Positions 1 to 7,602 of a DNA stretch of 13,485 nt are shown piece after piece. The stretch is from Balneolaceae bacterium SMO_bin1. GTDB taxonomy: Bacteria; Bacteroidota; Rhodothermia; Balneolales; Balneolaceae. Where the stretch lies: positions 1-13,485 of the forward strand of contig NNSL01000484.1 in the NCBI GenBank assembly GCA_003123965.1. Reading direction: 5' to 3'. Within the stretch, counting starts at the first letter, position 1. Every line of letters starts with the position of its first letter. The position numbers were made by a program, and so were the translations under genes. Under the pieces are notes generated by a model, which saw nothing but the letters and a program-made list of their open reading frames with translations, had not been told where the DNA came from and did no database searches.

Positions 1-2003
1 TCGCCGTCCAGCTCATCAATCGTCAGGAGCGTGGGTGTCATGTCATACCGCTGATCAAGAAGGTGCCAAACTTCGCCTACCTGCGAGCTGCTGGTGCCGC
101 TGCCCGCGATAATGGCTACGTTCGGCTTATCAAGGCTCTCAAATGAGCCGCTGCCTAAATCAGAACCGCCCGGTGTTAAGCCGGTATTTACCGCGTATAT
201 AGTTACCGCATCATTCTGAGCGGCCTCTTTGATTAATCCGTGAATTTTTTCGCTATCCACGCTCTGGGGACCCATCGGCACCATTATGGTTCCGTAATCA
301 AAGCTGCGTTGCTGCCCGTCGATACGCATTTCAAATTGCTTGGTGGCGACCTTGGCCCGTACGTCATTTTTTAAGAGCCGGTTCAAAGCCCGTGGTGCAT
401 AATATTCATCCCATTCAAAGATGTAAGCGTAATCGCTTTCGCCGCCCACAAGCTGGCCTTCAGGAAATGAAGGGAGGCCATTAATTTCATTCCCCAGCAA
501 GTCGCTGTCCAGCGAGCCTTCCAGCTCGGCATATGGTAAATTAAAGGCGTATGGCATCGTCCAGGCAGAGACATCATAAAACAGGCTATCGGTGAAGGTA
601 GTATCGCGCTGAAATAATGCACCTACCATGCGGCCCTGCTTTTGGTCCGTGGGGATGATATAAGATGAGCCTGGCTCAAATGTTTTGCCGTCCACTTCGA
701 GCTGCTCGGCCAGTTCATGCACCTGAATCTGGTGGCGTTTTAACAGCTCGGTGAAATGATAGGTGCGTCCCTGGTCGTTGGATGCCCCATATACGTAACC
801 CTGAATTTCTGCATCCTCGGCCTCTTCAGCCGCATTTTGGAAGAAATCGCGCTGATAATTGAGAATCTCCGTACGCATTTCCGTACCGGCGTTAAGCGTA
901 GAAAGTGACGTTAAAAACTGGTTTTTAATGGTGAACGGAAAGGTAATGACCCCGTGTTCGCTTTCCTGCGCATGGCCGCGCGAGCTGGCCTGCTCAAATA
1001 GAATACCGATAGAGCCATTAATATCGGGATAGGTTGAGCCTTTGCCGTAATAGAAGTCATCAAAACTTTCCTTTGAGTAGTACAGACGCTGGTTTTCGTC
1101 CAGAATTTCGGCATGAAACTCGGCTATGGATTGCGTGAGTTCCTGGTTTTTGTCGGGCGTCAGCGGGTTGGTACGCGAGGGAATACCCGGCTGAAAAAAG
1201 AAGGTTGAATTGGTGCCCATTTCGTGATGGTCGGTCAAAATGTTGGGGCGCCAGTTGTAGAAATTTTCGATGCGACCCTGGCTTTCGGGGTGCTGCACCA
1301 GCATCCAGTCGCGGTTTAAATCGAACCAATAGTGATTCGTTCGCCCGCCCGGCCACGGCTGGTTTTGCTCCATATTGTTAGGGTCCGGGTTTACGTTTTT
1401 GCCGCGCCGCGTATTCACCCAGTGCGCAAAGCGGTTCAGGCCGTCGGGGTTGAAGCTGGGATCGAGCAAAATGACCGAATTCTGCAGCTTTTCTTCAATT
1501 TCTGGTCCCTGCGCAGCTGCAAAATGATACGCCGCCAACATGGACGCATTGGATCCGCTCGGTTCATCACCATGAATGCTATAGCCCATGTAAAACACAA
1601 TGGGCATTTCATCTACGTTTAACTCTTCCGATTGGTCAGCATCCGTCAACGCCACATGATTTTTGCGTATTTCTTCAATATTCTGCTGATTATCTGGCGA
1701 TGTGATGGTTAAATACAGCAGCGTACGCTTCTCGTACGACTGTCCATATTCTGTGAGCGTTACGCGATCAGACGCTTCGGCCACTGCGCGCATGTACTGC
1801 ACCAGCTGATCGTGGCGTACGTGCCGTTCGCCGGGCACCATGCCAATTACCTGTTCCGGTGTTGGAATTGATTCGTTGTAGGTTACATCATCCGGCAGGT
1901 AGTAGTCCATTTCGGCTACGCCATCGGCCGGATTTTGAGCAAGAGCAACGCTTGCGGTAATAAAAAACAGTAGGAGAGTACCCCAAATTTTGTGTACTGA
2001 CAT
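1..2003 (-). CDS. Secreted M14-family zinc carboxypeptidase (C-terminus beyond left edge)
   Basis: The frame is open for 667 codons from an ATG at 2003 and runs off the left edge, so the C-terminus is missing. Residues 1-22 form a Sec signal peptide (hydrophobic core LLLFFITASVA, cleavage ALA|Q). The M14 active site is visible: the zinc pair H144-x-x-E147 in IHGDEPSG, the substrate-binding Arg in DLNRDW (R231), the third zinc ligand in TDHHEMG (H259 or H260), and the catalytic Glu in LFEQASSRG (E337). M14 enzymes remove C-terminal residues from peptides by a zinc-bound water; this one should act in the periplasm or outside the cell, probably on scavenged peptides. Residues after about 400 form a further domain I cannot assign. 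There is no clear Shine-Dalgarno. It is transcribed away from the rhodanese gene, whose terminator lies upstream, so it probably has its own promoter in 2004-2180. The family call is secure; the substrate is unknown. Confidence 0.93.
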   Translation of the reverse strand, partial: MSVHKIWGTLLLFFITASVALAQNPADGVAEMDYYLPDDVTYNESIPTPEQVIGMVPGERHVRHDQLVQYMRAVAEASDRVTLTEYGQSYEKRTLLYLTITSPDNQQNIEEIRKNHVALTDADQSEELNVDEMPIVFYMGYSIHGDEPSGSNASMLAAYHFAAAQGPEIEEKLQNSVILLDPSFNPDGLNRFAHWVNTRRGKNVNPDPNNMEQNQPWPGGRTNHYWFDLNRDWMLVQHPESQGRIENFYNWRPNILTDHHEMGTNSTFFFQPGIPSRTNPLTPDKNQELTQSIAEFHAEILDENQRLYYSKESFDDFYYGKGSTYPDINGSIGILFEQASSRGHAQESEHGVITFPFTIKNQFLTSLSTLNAGTEMRTEILNYQRDFFQNAAEEAEDAEIQGYVYGASNDQGRTYHFTELLKRHQIQVHELAEQLEVDGKTFEPGSSYIIPTDQKQGRMVGALFQRDTTFTDSLFYDVSAWTMPYAFNLPYAELEGSLDSDLLGNEINGLPSFPEGQLVGGESDYAYIFEWDEYYAPRALNRLLKNDVRAKVATKQFEMRIDGQQRSFDYGTIMVPMGPQSVDSEKIHGLIKEAAQNDAVTIYAVNTGLTPGGSDLGSGSFESLDKPNVAIIAGSGTSSSQVGEVWHLLDQRYDMTPTLLTIDELDG

Positions 2004-2088
2004 AAGAGAGTGTGATTGATTTGAATTCTATCCCCAAATAAGCGGAATGCGCCTGATTTTGTAAAGCGCGGAATTGATAAATGATATT

Positions 2089-2135
2089 AAAAAAATGCTT
2101 GTGCAACTGCCGATCTTTCAGAAATGCAGTTGCGC
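2089..2135 (-). promoter_or_regulatory. Stem-loop plus T7 tract in the leader of the M14 gene
   Basis: An inverted repeat pairs 2101-2110 with 2126-2135 (core GCAACTGC/GCAGTTGC, 10 pairs including one G-U) around a 15-nt loop. Read on the minus strand, a five-base gap is followed by seven T (2089-2095). The structure lies about 85 bp before the M14 start and well past the rhodanese terminator. It could be a back-up terminator, an attenuator in the M14 leader, or a small structured RNA. The gap before the T tract makes it weaker than the other terminators here. Confidence 0.4.
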
Positions 2136-2180
2136 CGTCCTTATCGCTTTTCTGCAGGAGAGTTGGTATCTCATTTATCT

Positions 2181-2217
2181 AAAAATAAAAAAGCCGTAAC
2201 CGACAATCGGTTACGGC
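2181..2217 (-). terminator. Intrinsic terminator of the rhodanese gene
   Basis: A perfect 11-bp stem (2193-2203 with 2207-2217, arm GCCGTAACCGA) encloses a 3-nt loop. On the minus strand it is followed directly by a T-rich tract (2181-2192). It begins 28 bp past the rhodanese stop codon. Confidence 0.88.
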
Positions 2218-2245
2218 GGTGTAGTGCGACTAATTTTATGGCCAG

Positions 2246-2641
2246 TTAGTTTGTATCGTGGCCGACCAGATTAAAGCCTTCCTCTTTCCATCCGGCAAGG
2301 CCTTCTTCAAAATCGCGCACGCGGCTGTAGCCCTTGTCAATGAGTGCTTCGGCCAGTTGAGCGGAGGCGTCACAGTCGGCATTGGCGCAATACACTACAA
2401 TATCTTGGTCTTTATCCGGAATGATATTATTGATCCAATCTGCATTTTCTGCCGGCACATTAATTGAACCGGGAATACGCTCGGCAATATATGCCTCTTC
2501 GCTGAGTGCATTGATCACTACCGGACGCTTATTGGTCTGTAATTCTTCAAATAATACTTCCGTAGTTGCTCGTTGTACTGTTAATTGTTCAGCCATAGTC
2601 TTAGTGTTTATTTGAATATCATTCATCTTAAAAACAACCAT
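2246..2641 (-). CDS. Single-domain rhodanese-like sulfurtransferase
   Basis: This is a small cytoplasmic protein of up to 131 residues with no signal peptide. The rhodanese fold is recognisable from INALSEEAYIAERIPGSINVP (residues about 43-63, numbered from 2641), the active-site strand and loop IVVYCANADCDAS (81-93), and the C-terminal YSRVRDFEEGLAGWKEEGF. C85 is the expected persulfide-carrying cysteine. The loop has a second Cys (C90) and no closing Arg, unlike the common CxxGxR loop. Proteins of this type move sulfane sulfur or handle thiols and cyanide; the acceptor is unknown. Three in-frame ATGs are possible (2641, 2626, 2596) and none has a clear Shine-Dalgarno. Homology to the rhodanese domain begins only after the third, so the true start may be 2626 or 2596. 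It is a single-gene unit, bounded by the terminator of the gene upstream and by its own. Confidence 0.9.
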   Translation of the reverse strand: MVVFKMNDIQINTKTMAEQLTVQRATTEVLFEELQTNKRPVVINALSEEAYIAERIPGSINVPAENADWINNIIPDKDQDIVVYCANADCDASAQLAEALIDKGYSRVRDFEEGLAGWKEEGFNLVGHDTN

Positions 2642-2680
2642 GAATAATAAGTCATTCCAAGGGCAGGTATTGACTCCAGC

Positions 2681-2715
2681 AAATAAAAAAGGCCGGCAGG
2701 ACTAACCCACCGGCC
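2681..2715 (-). terminator. Intrinsic terminator of the baeRF-like gene
   Basis: A GC-rich stem pairs 2691-2700 with 2706-2715 (10 pairs, two of them G-U, outer part GGCCGG/CCGGCC) around a 5-nt loop. On the minus strand it is followed by TTTTTTATTT (2681-2690). It lies 27 bp past the stop codon of the gene ending at 2742. Confidence 0.85.
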
Positions 2716-2741
2716 CATATTTTTACATTTGCAGCTACCTT

Positions 2742-3882
2742 TTAGGCATATCTAAAAATAGCCGCAATAGAAGAGTCCCGCGGCATTTCATCTTTTTCAA
2801 GAGCATACACGTTGCCGCCCTGTGAGAGCGTTTTGATGGCTGCCATATTTATCAGATCGTGTTCGCCGTTCTGCTGTTCCGCGCTGTGATGCACCGTATC
2901 ACGGTCTTGGTCGAACCAGCCCCAGCTCTGCTCACCAATAGGCACAAACAACGAATCAACCTTGCCGTAAAACGAGGCTTCTACCACCTGCGAAAGGTTA
3001 TCCGACTGTTTATCGCTGCCGGTTAAGTCGGCAAAGCGATCCATGTCGTTATACATATCTTTGAGGAAGTGATTTTTAATAATTTTCCACCCTTTTTTAT
3101 TCACATCTTCATTACTCAATGGATCGGGATTTGTGGTGATGGCTTCATCCATCAGCCGGCTGTATTTATTTACTTTTCTATACTCCGCCACGGCCTGTTC
3201 ACCACCTGCAACCACCAGTGGATCATTCCGCTTCTTTAACACAGACGTTACTTCGTTTTCAACCGTCTTCAAATAATTTATGAGTGCCTGGGTGTCAGTA
3301 TCTTCGGCGCCGCCTTGCCCGTGAAAAAATGGCGTTGTTTCCGCCGCCCTGGCCGGAGTGGTGCTGCAGATGCTCTTCATAAACATCATACTGCTGAAAT
3401 TCTTCCAGGCTGGTGGGCGCATCATCCAACACAATGGGCTCAACCGAATCGCGCGTGCACTTAAGCAGGCGCATATTCTTTTGGCTGAGCGTGAGAATAC
3501 AGTAGGTGCCGTCCAGCGTGGTCATAGGCAGCAGCGGGGTGATCAGGAAGTGATCCTCAACCATTACGTGCTCCTTAAAGTTGAGGGGCACGCGGTAGTA
3601 TTCAAAAAGGTCATCGGTGATAAAAACCGCCAAGCCTTTATCGGCGTGCTGCCAGAACATGGGTTGGTCTAAAAGCTTGCGTGCCTTGTTGAGCAGTTGA
3701 TCAATTTTTTCCTGCTCTATTTCGTGATCTTGCAGTTGCTGCTCCGCTTTTTTCAATAAATTTTTAAAACGTATGGGGTCCTGCTGCACTTCTTCGCCCT
3801 TTACATGCGTCGGCAAATAAATAGACACACTCGGATTTTGGGCTTTTCCAACAAGTGATAAGATGGTGTCTCGCGTAATCAT
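2742..3882 (-). pseudogene. Bacterial archaeo-eukaryotic release-factor-like (baeRF) protein, split by a +1 frameshift
   Basis: Two overlapping frames encode one protein. The N-terminal part starts at ATG 3882 (MITRDTILSLVGKAQNP...) and stops at 3295. The C-terminal part is read one base further on and ends at 2742. Removing one T from the T6 run (A6 at 3324-3329 on the plus strand) restores a 379-residue protein with the junction GGGNNAIFHGQGG, which matches the family pattern as I remember it. Other family-like stretches are SVSIYLPTH (19-27), QQDPIRFKNLL (33-43), FWQH (76-79), SQGGNVYAL and the C-terminal AAIFRY. baeRF proteins share the fold of eukaryotic/archaeal release factor 1 and have been proposed to act at stalled ribosomes; I see no GGQ peptide-release motif. 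The start is supported by a GGAG Shine-Dalgarno. The break may be an assembly indel, a real mutation or slippage. The subfamily (3, 7 or 10) is not settled. Confidence 0.8.
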
Positions 3883-3888
3883 ATTCTA

Positions 3889-3894
3889 CTCCAG
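3889..3894 (-). promoter_or_regulatory. Shine-Dalgarno of the baeRF-like gene
   Basis: The minus-strand sequence CTGGAG precedes the ATG at 3882 by six bases. It is the only clear Shine-Dalgarno I find before a gene in this window, and it fixes the start codon of the baeRF-like gene. Confidence 0.6.
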
Positions 3895-4011
3895 ATTTAC
3901 CTTGTTAAAAATGAACATCAGTTAAACACTTTTTGAACATAACTCATGCTTGAACTTGCAATGTATTAATTCATTATCGGCTGCTCAATTTTTATTCAAA
4001 TTTATTTTGTA

Positions 4012-4017
4012 TATAAT
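4012..4017 (+). promoter_or_regulatory. Candidate -10 box of the Nramp-like gene
   Basis: TATAAT lies 26 bp before the ATG at 4044, inside the AT-rich 161-bp region between the divergent baeRF-like and Nramp-like genes. I see no convincing -35 box at the right distance and no exact Bacteroidota-type TAnnTTTG element. The call therefore rests on the -10 match and its position. Confidence 0.3.
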
Positions 4018-4043
4018 CACATTCGTCTCATAAACAATTATTG

Positions 4044-5324
4044 ATGGGTTCAAATTCACAACATTCGCAGAGCAGGTGGCAGGGTATAAAGGATAGTTTG
4101 GGCCCTGGCTTGTTGATGGCAGCCGCGGCGATCGGGGTATCGCACCTGGTGCAGTCAACCCGCGCGGGTGCCACCTTTGGCTTTGCGCTGGTTTGGGCGG
4201 TTGTGCTGGCCAATTTTTTTAAATATCCCTTTCTCGAATTTGGTCCGCGGTACGCCATTGCCACCGGCGAAAGCATGATTGAAGGGTACAACCGACTGGG
4301 CAAATGGGCCATCGGGATATTTGTAGTATTTACCATTGGAACTATGTTTGCCGTGCAGGCCGCCGTCACCATTGTATCAGCGAGCCTGGCCGCAGAACTA
4401 ACCGGCATTGCGCTTTCCCCGCTGGCATGGAGCGCCATTATTTTAGCAATTTGTATTTTACTTCTGCTTTCGGGGCAGTATTCCGCGCTCGATAGCGCCA
4501 TTAAACTCATCATGGCGGTGCTGGCCATATCAACGATTATTGCACTGGGCGCGGCTCTGCTGCAGGGTGAACAGCAAACTATGCCCGCGAATCTTACGCC
4601 CTCGATCTGGAACGTAGGCGGTATTGCTTTTCTCATTGCGCTAATGGGTTGGATGCCCATCCCCATTGATGCGGCTGCCTGGCATTCACTATGGACGTTG
4701 GAACGCGCCAAACAAACAAAATACCGGCCTAAGCTTAAAGAAAGCCTGCTCGATTTTAACATTGGCTACATAGGCGCGGCGGTACTGGCACTGGGATTCC
4801 TGTTTTTGGGGGCATTGGTAATGTTCGGAAGCAGCGAAGAGTTTGCCAGCAGCGGGGCCGTATTTGCCAGCCAGCTTATTGGCCTCTATACCGATAGCCT
4901 TGGCCAGTGGGCGTATCCAATCATTATCATATGCGCTTTTACAACGATGTTTAGTACCACTCTTACCGTCACCGACGCCTACCCTCGCGTTTCGCGCCGC
5001 ATGCTGGAAGTTCTTATCCCGCAGCAATTTACCAAGCAAGATGACATTCGCATTTATCGGGGTTTGTTGGTGCTTATTTCACTGCTGTCGCTGGGCGTAC
5101 TCTACTTTCTCGGCGATTCCTTCACCCTGATGATTGATCTTGCCACAACGCTCTCTTTTCTAACTGCACCCGTGCTGGCCTATCTTAATTACCGGCTGGT
5201 AACCGCTCCCCATATGCCCGATAGCTGCCGCCCTAAGCCCTGGCTCAAATGGTTGAGCTGGAGCGGACTGGTCTTCCTGACCGGTTTTGCATTGCTTTAC
5301 GTTTACTGGATGATACGATTTTAG
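4044..5324 (+). CDS. Nramp/SLC11-family-like membrane transporter without the canonical metal-binding motif
   Basis: The protein has 426 residues from ATG 4044; a TTG codon at 4041 is the only other near start. It is highly hydrophobic with about 11 predicted membrane helices. The Nramp fold shows in the opening GPGLLMAAAA...RAGATFGFAL, which aligns without gaps with TM1 of MntH/Nramp (GPG...QAGA), in FEFGPRYAIATGES (TM2-3), and in the TM6 region GWMPIPIDAAAWHS. Canonical Nramps bind Mn/Fe through DPGN in TM1 and a Met in TM6. Here DPGN is replaced by GVSH (residues 31-34), while M204-P205 remain in an altered setting with a nearby Asp (D209). The substrate is therefore uncertain: it may be another cation or another solute. 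The gene is divergent from the baeRF-like gene and 87 bp upstream of the DinB-like gene, with no terminator between, so the two may be co-transcribed. No Shine-Dalgarno is seen. Confidence 0.88.
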   Translation: MGSNSQHSQSRWQGIKDSLGPGLLMAAAAIGVSHLVQSTRAGATFGFALVWAVVLANFFKYPFLEFGPRYAIATGESMIEGYNRLGKWAIGIFVVFTIGTMFAVQAAVTIVSASLAAELTGIALSPLAWSAIILAICILLLLSGQYSALDSAIKLIMAVLAISTIIALGAALLQGEQQTMPANLTPSIWNVGGIAFLIALMGWMPIPIDAAAWHSLWTLERAKQTKYRPKLKESLLDFNIGYIGAAVLALGFLFLGALVMFGSSEEFASSGAVFASQLIGLYTDSLGQWAYPIIIICAFTTMFSTTLTVTDAYPRVSRRMLEVLIPQQFTKQDDIRIYRGLLVLISLLSLGVLYFLGDSFTLMIDLATTLSFLTAPVLAYLNYRLVTAPHMPDSCRPKPWLKWLSWSGLVFLTGFALLYVYWMIRF

Positions 5325-5349
5325 AAAGCATTCAAATATTGCTGTAGCA

Positions 5350-5355
5350 TATAAT
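5350..5355 (+). promoter_or_regulatory. Possible -10 box upstream of the DinB-like gene
   Basis: TATAAT lies 56 bp before the ATG at 5412, in the gap after the Nramp-like gene. No good -35 box stands at the expected distance, so this is a weak call. Read-through from the Nramp-like gene would serve equally well. Confidence 0.2.
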
Positions 5356-5411
5356 TGCGGAAGAGCGTATCATACTTTTATGTACCTAAACACAACCTAC
5401 CGGTATCCATT

Positions 5412-5909
5412 ATGAAAACACTACCCCAACTGCAGCAGGAGTTTGAAACGGAAAACCGGATCACCCGCTCGTTTATGGAGCTGGTGCCCGAAGATAAATT
5501 CGACTGGAAACCCCACGAAAAAAGCATGACCCTAAAACAACTGGCCGTGCATTTAGCTGAAATTCCATCCTGGCCGGAGAACATCGTGAGGCACGAAGAA
5601 CTTAATTTTGAGGACGGTGGCTATGAACCAACGCCTGTAGAAGATAAAGAGCAACTGTTGAATCTTTTCAATAAATCAGCTGATAAAGGCAGCAAGGCAT
5701 TACAAACCGCTGGTGAAGCAGACCTGGACCGGCCCTGGGTGATGAAAAGCGGCGAACAGGTGCTCATGGAGCTTAACAAATACGAGGCAATTCGCCACGG
5801 GCTGAATCAAACAACGCACCACCGGGCGCAACTGGGCGTATACTTTCGGTTGCTGGATATTCCCGTGCCGGCAAGCTACGGACCAAGTGCAGATAAGCAA
5901 GATTTTTAA
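5412..5909 (+). CDS. DinB/YfiT-like four-helix-bundle protein
   Basis: The protein has 165 residues from ATG 5412. The frame is open further upstream to a TTG at 5355, but similarity begins with MKTLPQLQQEFE. DinB-family features are the N-terminal helix, WKPHEKSMTLKQLAVHLAEIP (32-52) with metal-ligand His47, and HHRAQLGVYFRLLDIPVP (136-153) followed by YGPSADK. Members fold as a four-helix bundle that usually binds a divalent metal through three His; some are damage-induced and some act as thiol transferases, but most have no known reaction. The usual third region reads NHxxHHRGQ. Here it is N132-Q133-T-T-H136-H137, so one expected His is a Gln (H129 is nearby). The metal site may be altered or lost. 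The gene may be co-transcribed with the Nramp-like gene and converges on the barrel-like gene, 30 bp away. Confidence 0.88.
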   Translation: MKTLPQLQQEFETENRITRSFMELVPEDKFDWKPHEKSMTLKQLAVHLAEIPSWPENIVRHEELNFEDGGYEPTPVEDKEQLLNLFNKSADKGSKALQTAGEADLDRPWVMKSGEQVLMELNKYEAIRHGLNQTTHHRAQLGVYFRLLDIPVPASYGPSADKQDF

Positions 5910-5939
5910 CCTCTTGCAAAGGATATTGCAGTAGCCTAT

Positions 5940-6440
5940 TTAAAATGTATAACCCAGTGAGAGGTAAGGATAGTATGGGATAAAATCTCCCTCGCTGAAT
6001 ATCGGGGCAAAGCCGGCCCTGAACATAAAACCGCCATCAATAGGTTGAGAACGGTAACCAAATACCATTGTGCCGATTATATCATCGGTTTCTTCAAATA
6101 TAATGTCGCCATTATCATTATTTCTTAAATAAGTAGCTCCAAGTCCTATTTCAAAATACTTTCCTTCTCTTCCAAGCAAATAATTGATCATCACTGGCAG
6201 GGTAAATAGGCTTTCATCATCTATAGAGATAAAGCTTGCTCCAATGCGTCCTCCCAAACCATTTGGGGTATCTTGAAAGCGCGTATCGTAATTTCCCGAA
6301 TAGAGAATGCCCGGCCCCAGTATCTCAAAATAAACAGATTGCGCTCTTTCAGTCCCCAGATGATTCCCGGAATCATTCTGTGCATAACCGGCTGCAGATA
6401 ACATTAGAAAAAGCACAATTAGTAAAACGGATTTTTGCAT
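5940..6440 (-). CDS. Secreted outer-membrane beta-barrel-like protein, function unknown
   Basis: The protein has 166 residues from ATG 6440; the frame also offers a TTG at 6449. Residues 1-20 are a Sec signal peptide (MQKSVLLIVLFLMLSAAGYA|Q). The mature part alternates polar and hydrophobic residues with Gly and aromatics, as in YFEILGPGILYSGNYDTRF, GLGGRIGASF, YFEIGLGATYL, FMFRAGFAP and the C-terminal PYLSLGYTF. A final Phe after such a strand is typical of outer-membrane barrels recognised by the BAM complex. At this length it could form a small barrel of about eight strands. I do not recognise a functional family. It stands alone: the DUF72 gene upstream is on the same strand but 152 bp away, and the gene downstream converges. 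No Shine-Dalgarno is visible. Confidence 0.75.
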   Translation of the reverse strand: MQKSVLLIVLFLMLSAAGYAQNDSGNHLGTERAQSVYFEILGPGILYSGNYDTRFQDTPNGLGGRIGASFISIDDESLFTLPVMINYLLGREGKYFEIGLGATYLRNNDNGDIIFEETDDIIGTMVFGYRSQPIDGGFMFRAGFAPIFSEGDFIPYYPYLSLGYTF

Positions 6441-6592
6441 GGCAGTCAACTTTTAGCGGAATGTAGTTTGAAGTAACATTTTAGGCAATCTGTCTTTAAA
6501 CCAATACTATTTTTAAGAATAATAAAAATAATATTTATAAGTGCGCGATATATTTAGCGGATTTTAACCGGCAGTTATCAAAATCAATTCGC

Positions 6593-7469
6593 CTATTGTT
6601 CAGGCAGATCAGGAATTTTTAAATCTGTACCAAGCGAATTATTCAACTTTTCGATAAAATAAGCGGCTAATTCCGGCGATCTTTTCTCCTCGTTTTGATG
6701 AACGAAAAAATGGATATGCTGCAGTCCCTGCTCGGTCCATTTTTTAAGGCGCGGCACCCATTCCTCCAAGCGGTCTTCATCACTAGGGTGATTGGCGCCT
6801 ACATAACGGACAAACGCCTCATTATTGGTAAGCCGCATATGCAGCAGGTCGCGGCGGCCGGCCGTATCAGTGATGTTATTGGCGATGTCATTTTCTTGAA
6901 GCAAGGCGTATAGTTCTTCAGCAACAATATCGTCATCAAACCAGTCGGGGTGGCGAAATTCTACGGCCAACGGTATGCCATTGGGCCAGTATTCAATAAA
7001 AGTACTGCACGCGATCAAAAAACTTGGGCCTGAAATTTCCGCGCAGCTGTAAAAACGTGGTGCCGAGCTTATCCTTGAAATGTACGATACTGTCGATGTA
7101 ATCGTCGGTTCGCTCTTCAATATCATTTAACCATTTAAGGTGACTGATATAACGATTCACTTTGGGGAAAAACTTAAAGTTATCCGGAACTTTTTTGCGC
7201 CACTGCTCCACCTGTTCTTTATCAAAGATTTTATAAAATGTAGCATTGAGCTCTACCGCATTAAACTGCCTGCCGTAATATTCCAGTTCATCACCGGTGC
7301 CTGGCGGATAAAAATTATTGAGATCTTTATTATTCCACTTAGCGCAGCCAACAAATACCCTGGGCTTACCGGGTTTGCCCTTTTCAGCTAGCGTTTTTCG
7401 CGTCTCGGGGTGATCTTCGGGGAGCGATAGGTTCAAATCACCGGGGTTTTCTGCACTTCCAAACTTCAT
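6593..7469 (-). pseudogene. DUF72 (TIM-barrel-like) protein, split by a +1 frameshift
   Basis: The N-terminal part starts at ATG 7469 and stops at 6993 after 158 residues. The remainder is read one base further on and ends at 6593. Removing one base from the T4 run (A4 at 6998-7001 on the plus strand) joins them as FDRVQYFIEYWPNGIPLAVEF and gives about 291 residues, normal for the family. DUF72 features are VFVGCAKW (38-45), FYPPGTG (53-59), EYYGRQFNAVELNATFY (63-79), FKFFPKVN (98-105), TTFLQLRGNF (137-146), and after the break VEFRHPDWF and a late VRYVG. DUF72 proteins are predicted TIM-barrel enzymes with no established reaction. The start follows no clear Shine-Dalgarno. The junction is supported by the match on both sides. 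Whether the break lies in the genome or in the assembly cannot be told from one sequence. Confidence 0.8.
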
Positions 7470-7602
7470 GTAGCCACAAATCTTATTTAAAAATTACAAG
7501 GCCAAAGCTATTTGCACTTCAGCATCATTGCAAAATCGTTTTCTCAATAAGAAAGCCCGGACTTTTGCCCCGCGCTTATTTCCTGCAAAGTGTTCTTATC
7601 AC

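Noticed and set aside
1888..2106. 72-codon minus-strand frame overlapping the start of the M14 gene
   Set aside because: It runs out of frame into the M14 coding sequence and has no recognisable composition or domain; a leader peptide cannot be excluded but is not supported.
4028..4762. Long open frame (244 codons) on the minus strand opposite the Nramp-like gene
   Set aside because: It is fully antisense to a well-supported membrane protein, and its Ala/Met/Ser/Pro-rich composition is the mirror of hydrophobic codons on the other strand.
5914..5931. Six-pair hairpin between the converging DinB-like and barrel-like genes
   Set aside because: The stem is weak (one G-U) and lacks a good T tract on either strand, so a bidirectional terminator is not supported.
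6452..6561. Nine-base direct repeat TTTAGCGGA flanking an AT-rich stretch between the barrel-like and DUF72 genes
   Set aside because: It is short and could be chance; there are no terminal inverted repeats or transposase remnants between the copies.
7470..7602. Possible terminator between the S41 and DUF72 genes (AAAG...CTTT around CCGG)
   Set aside because: The stem has only four solid pairs and no proper T tract; I see no clear regulatory feature in this 133-bp gap.
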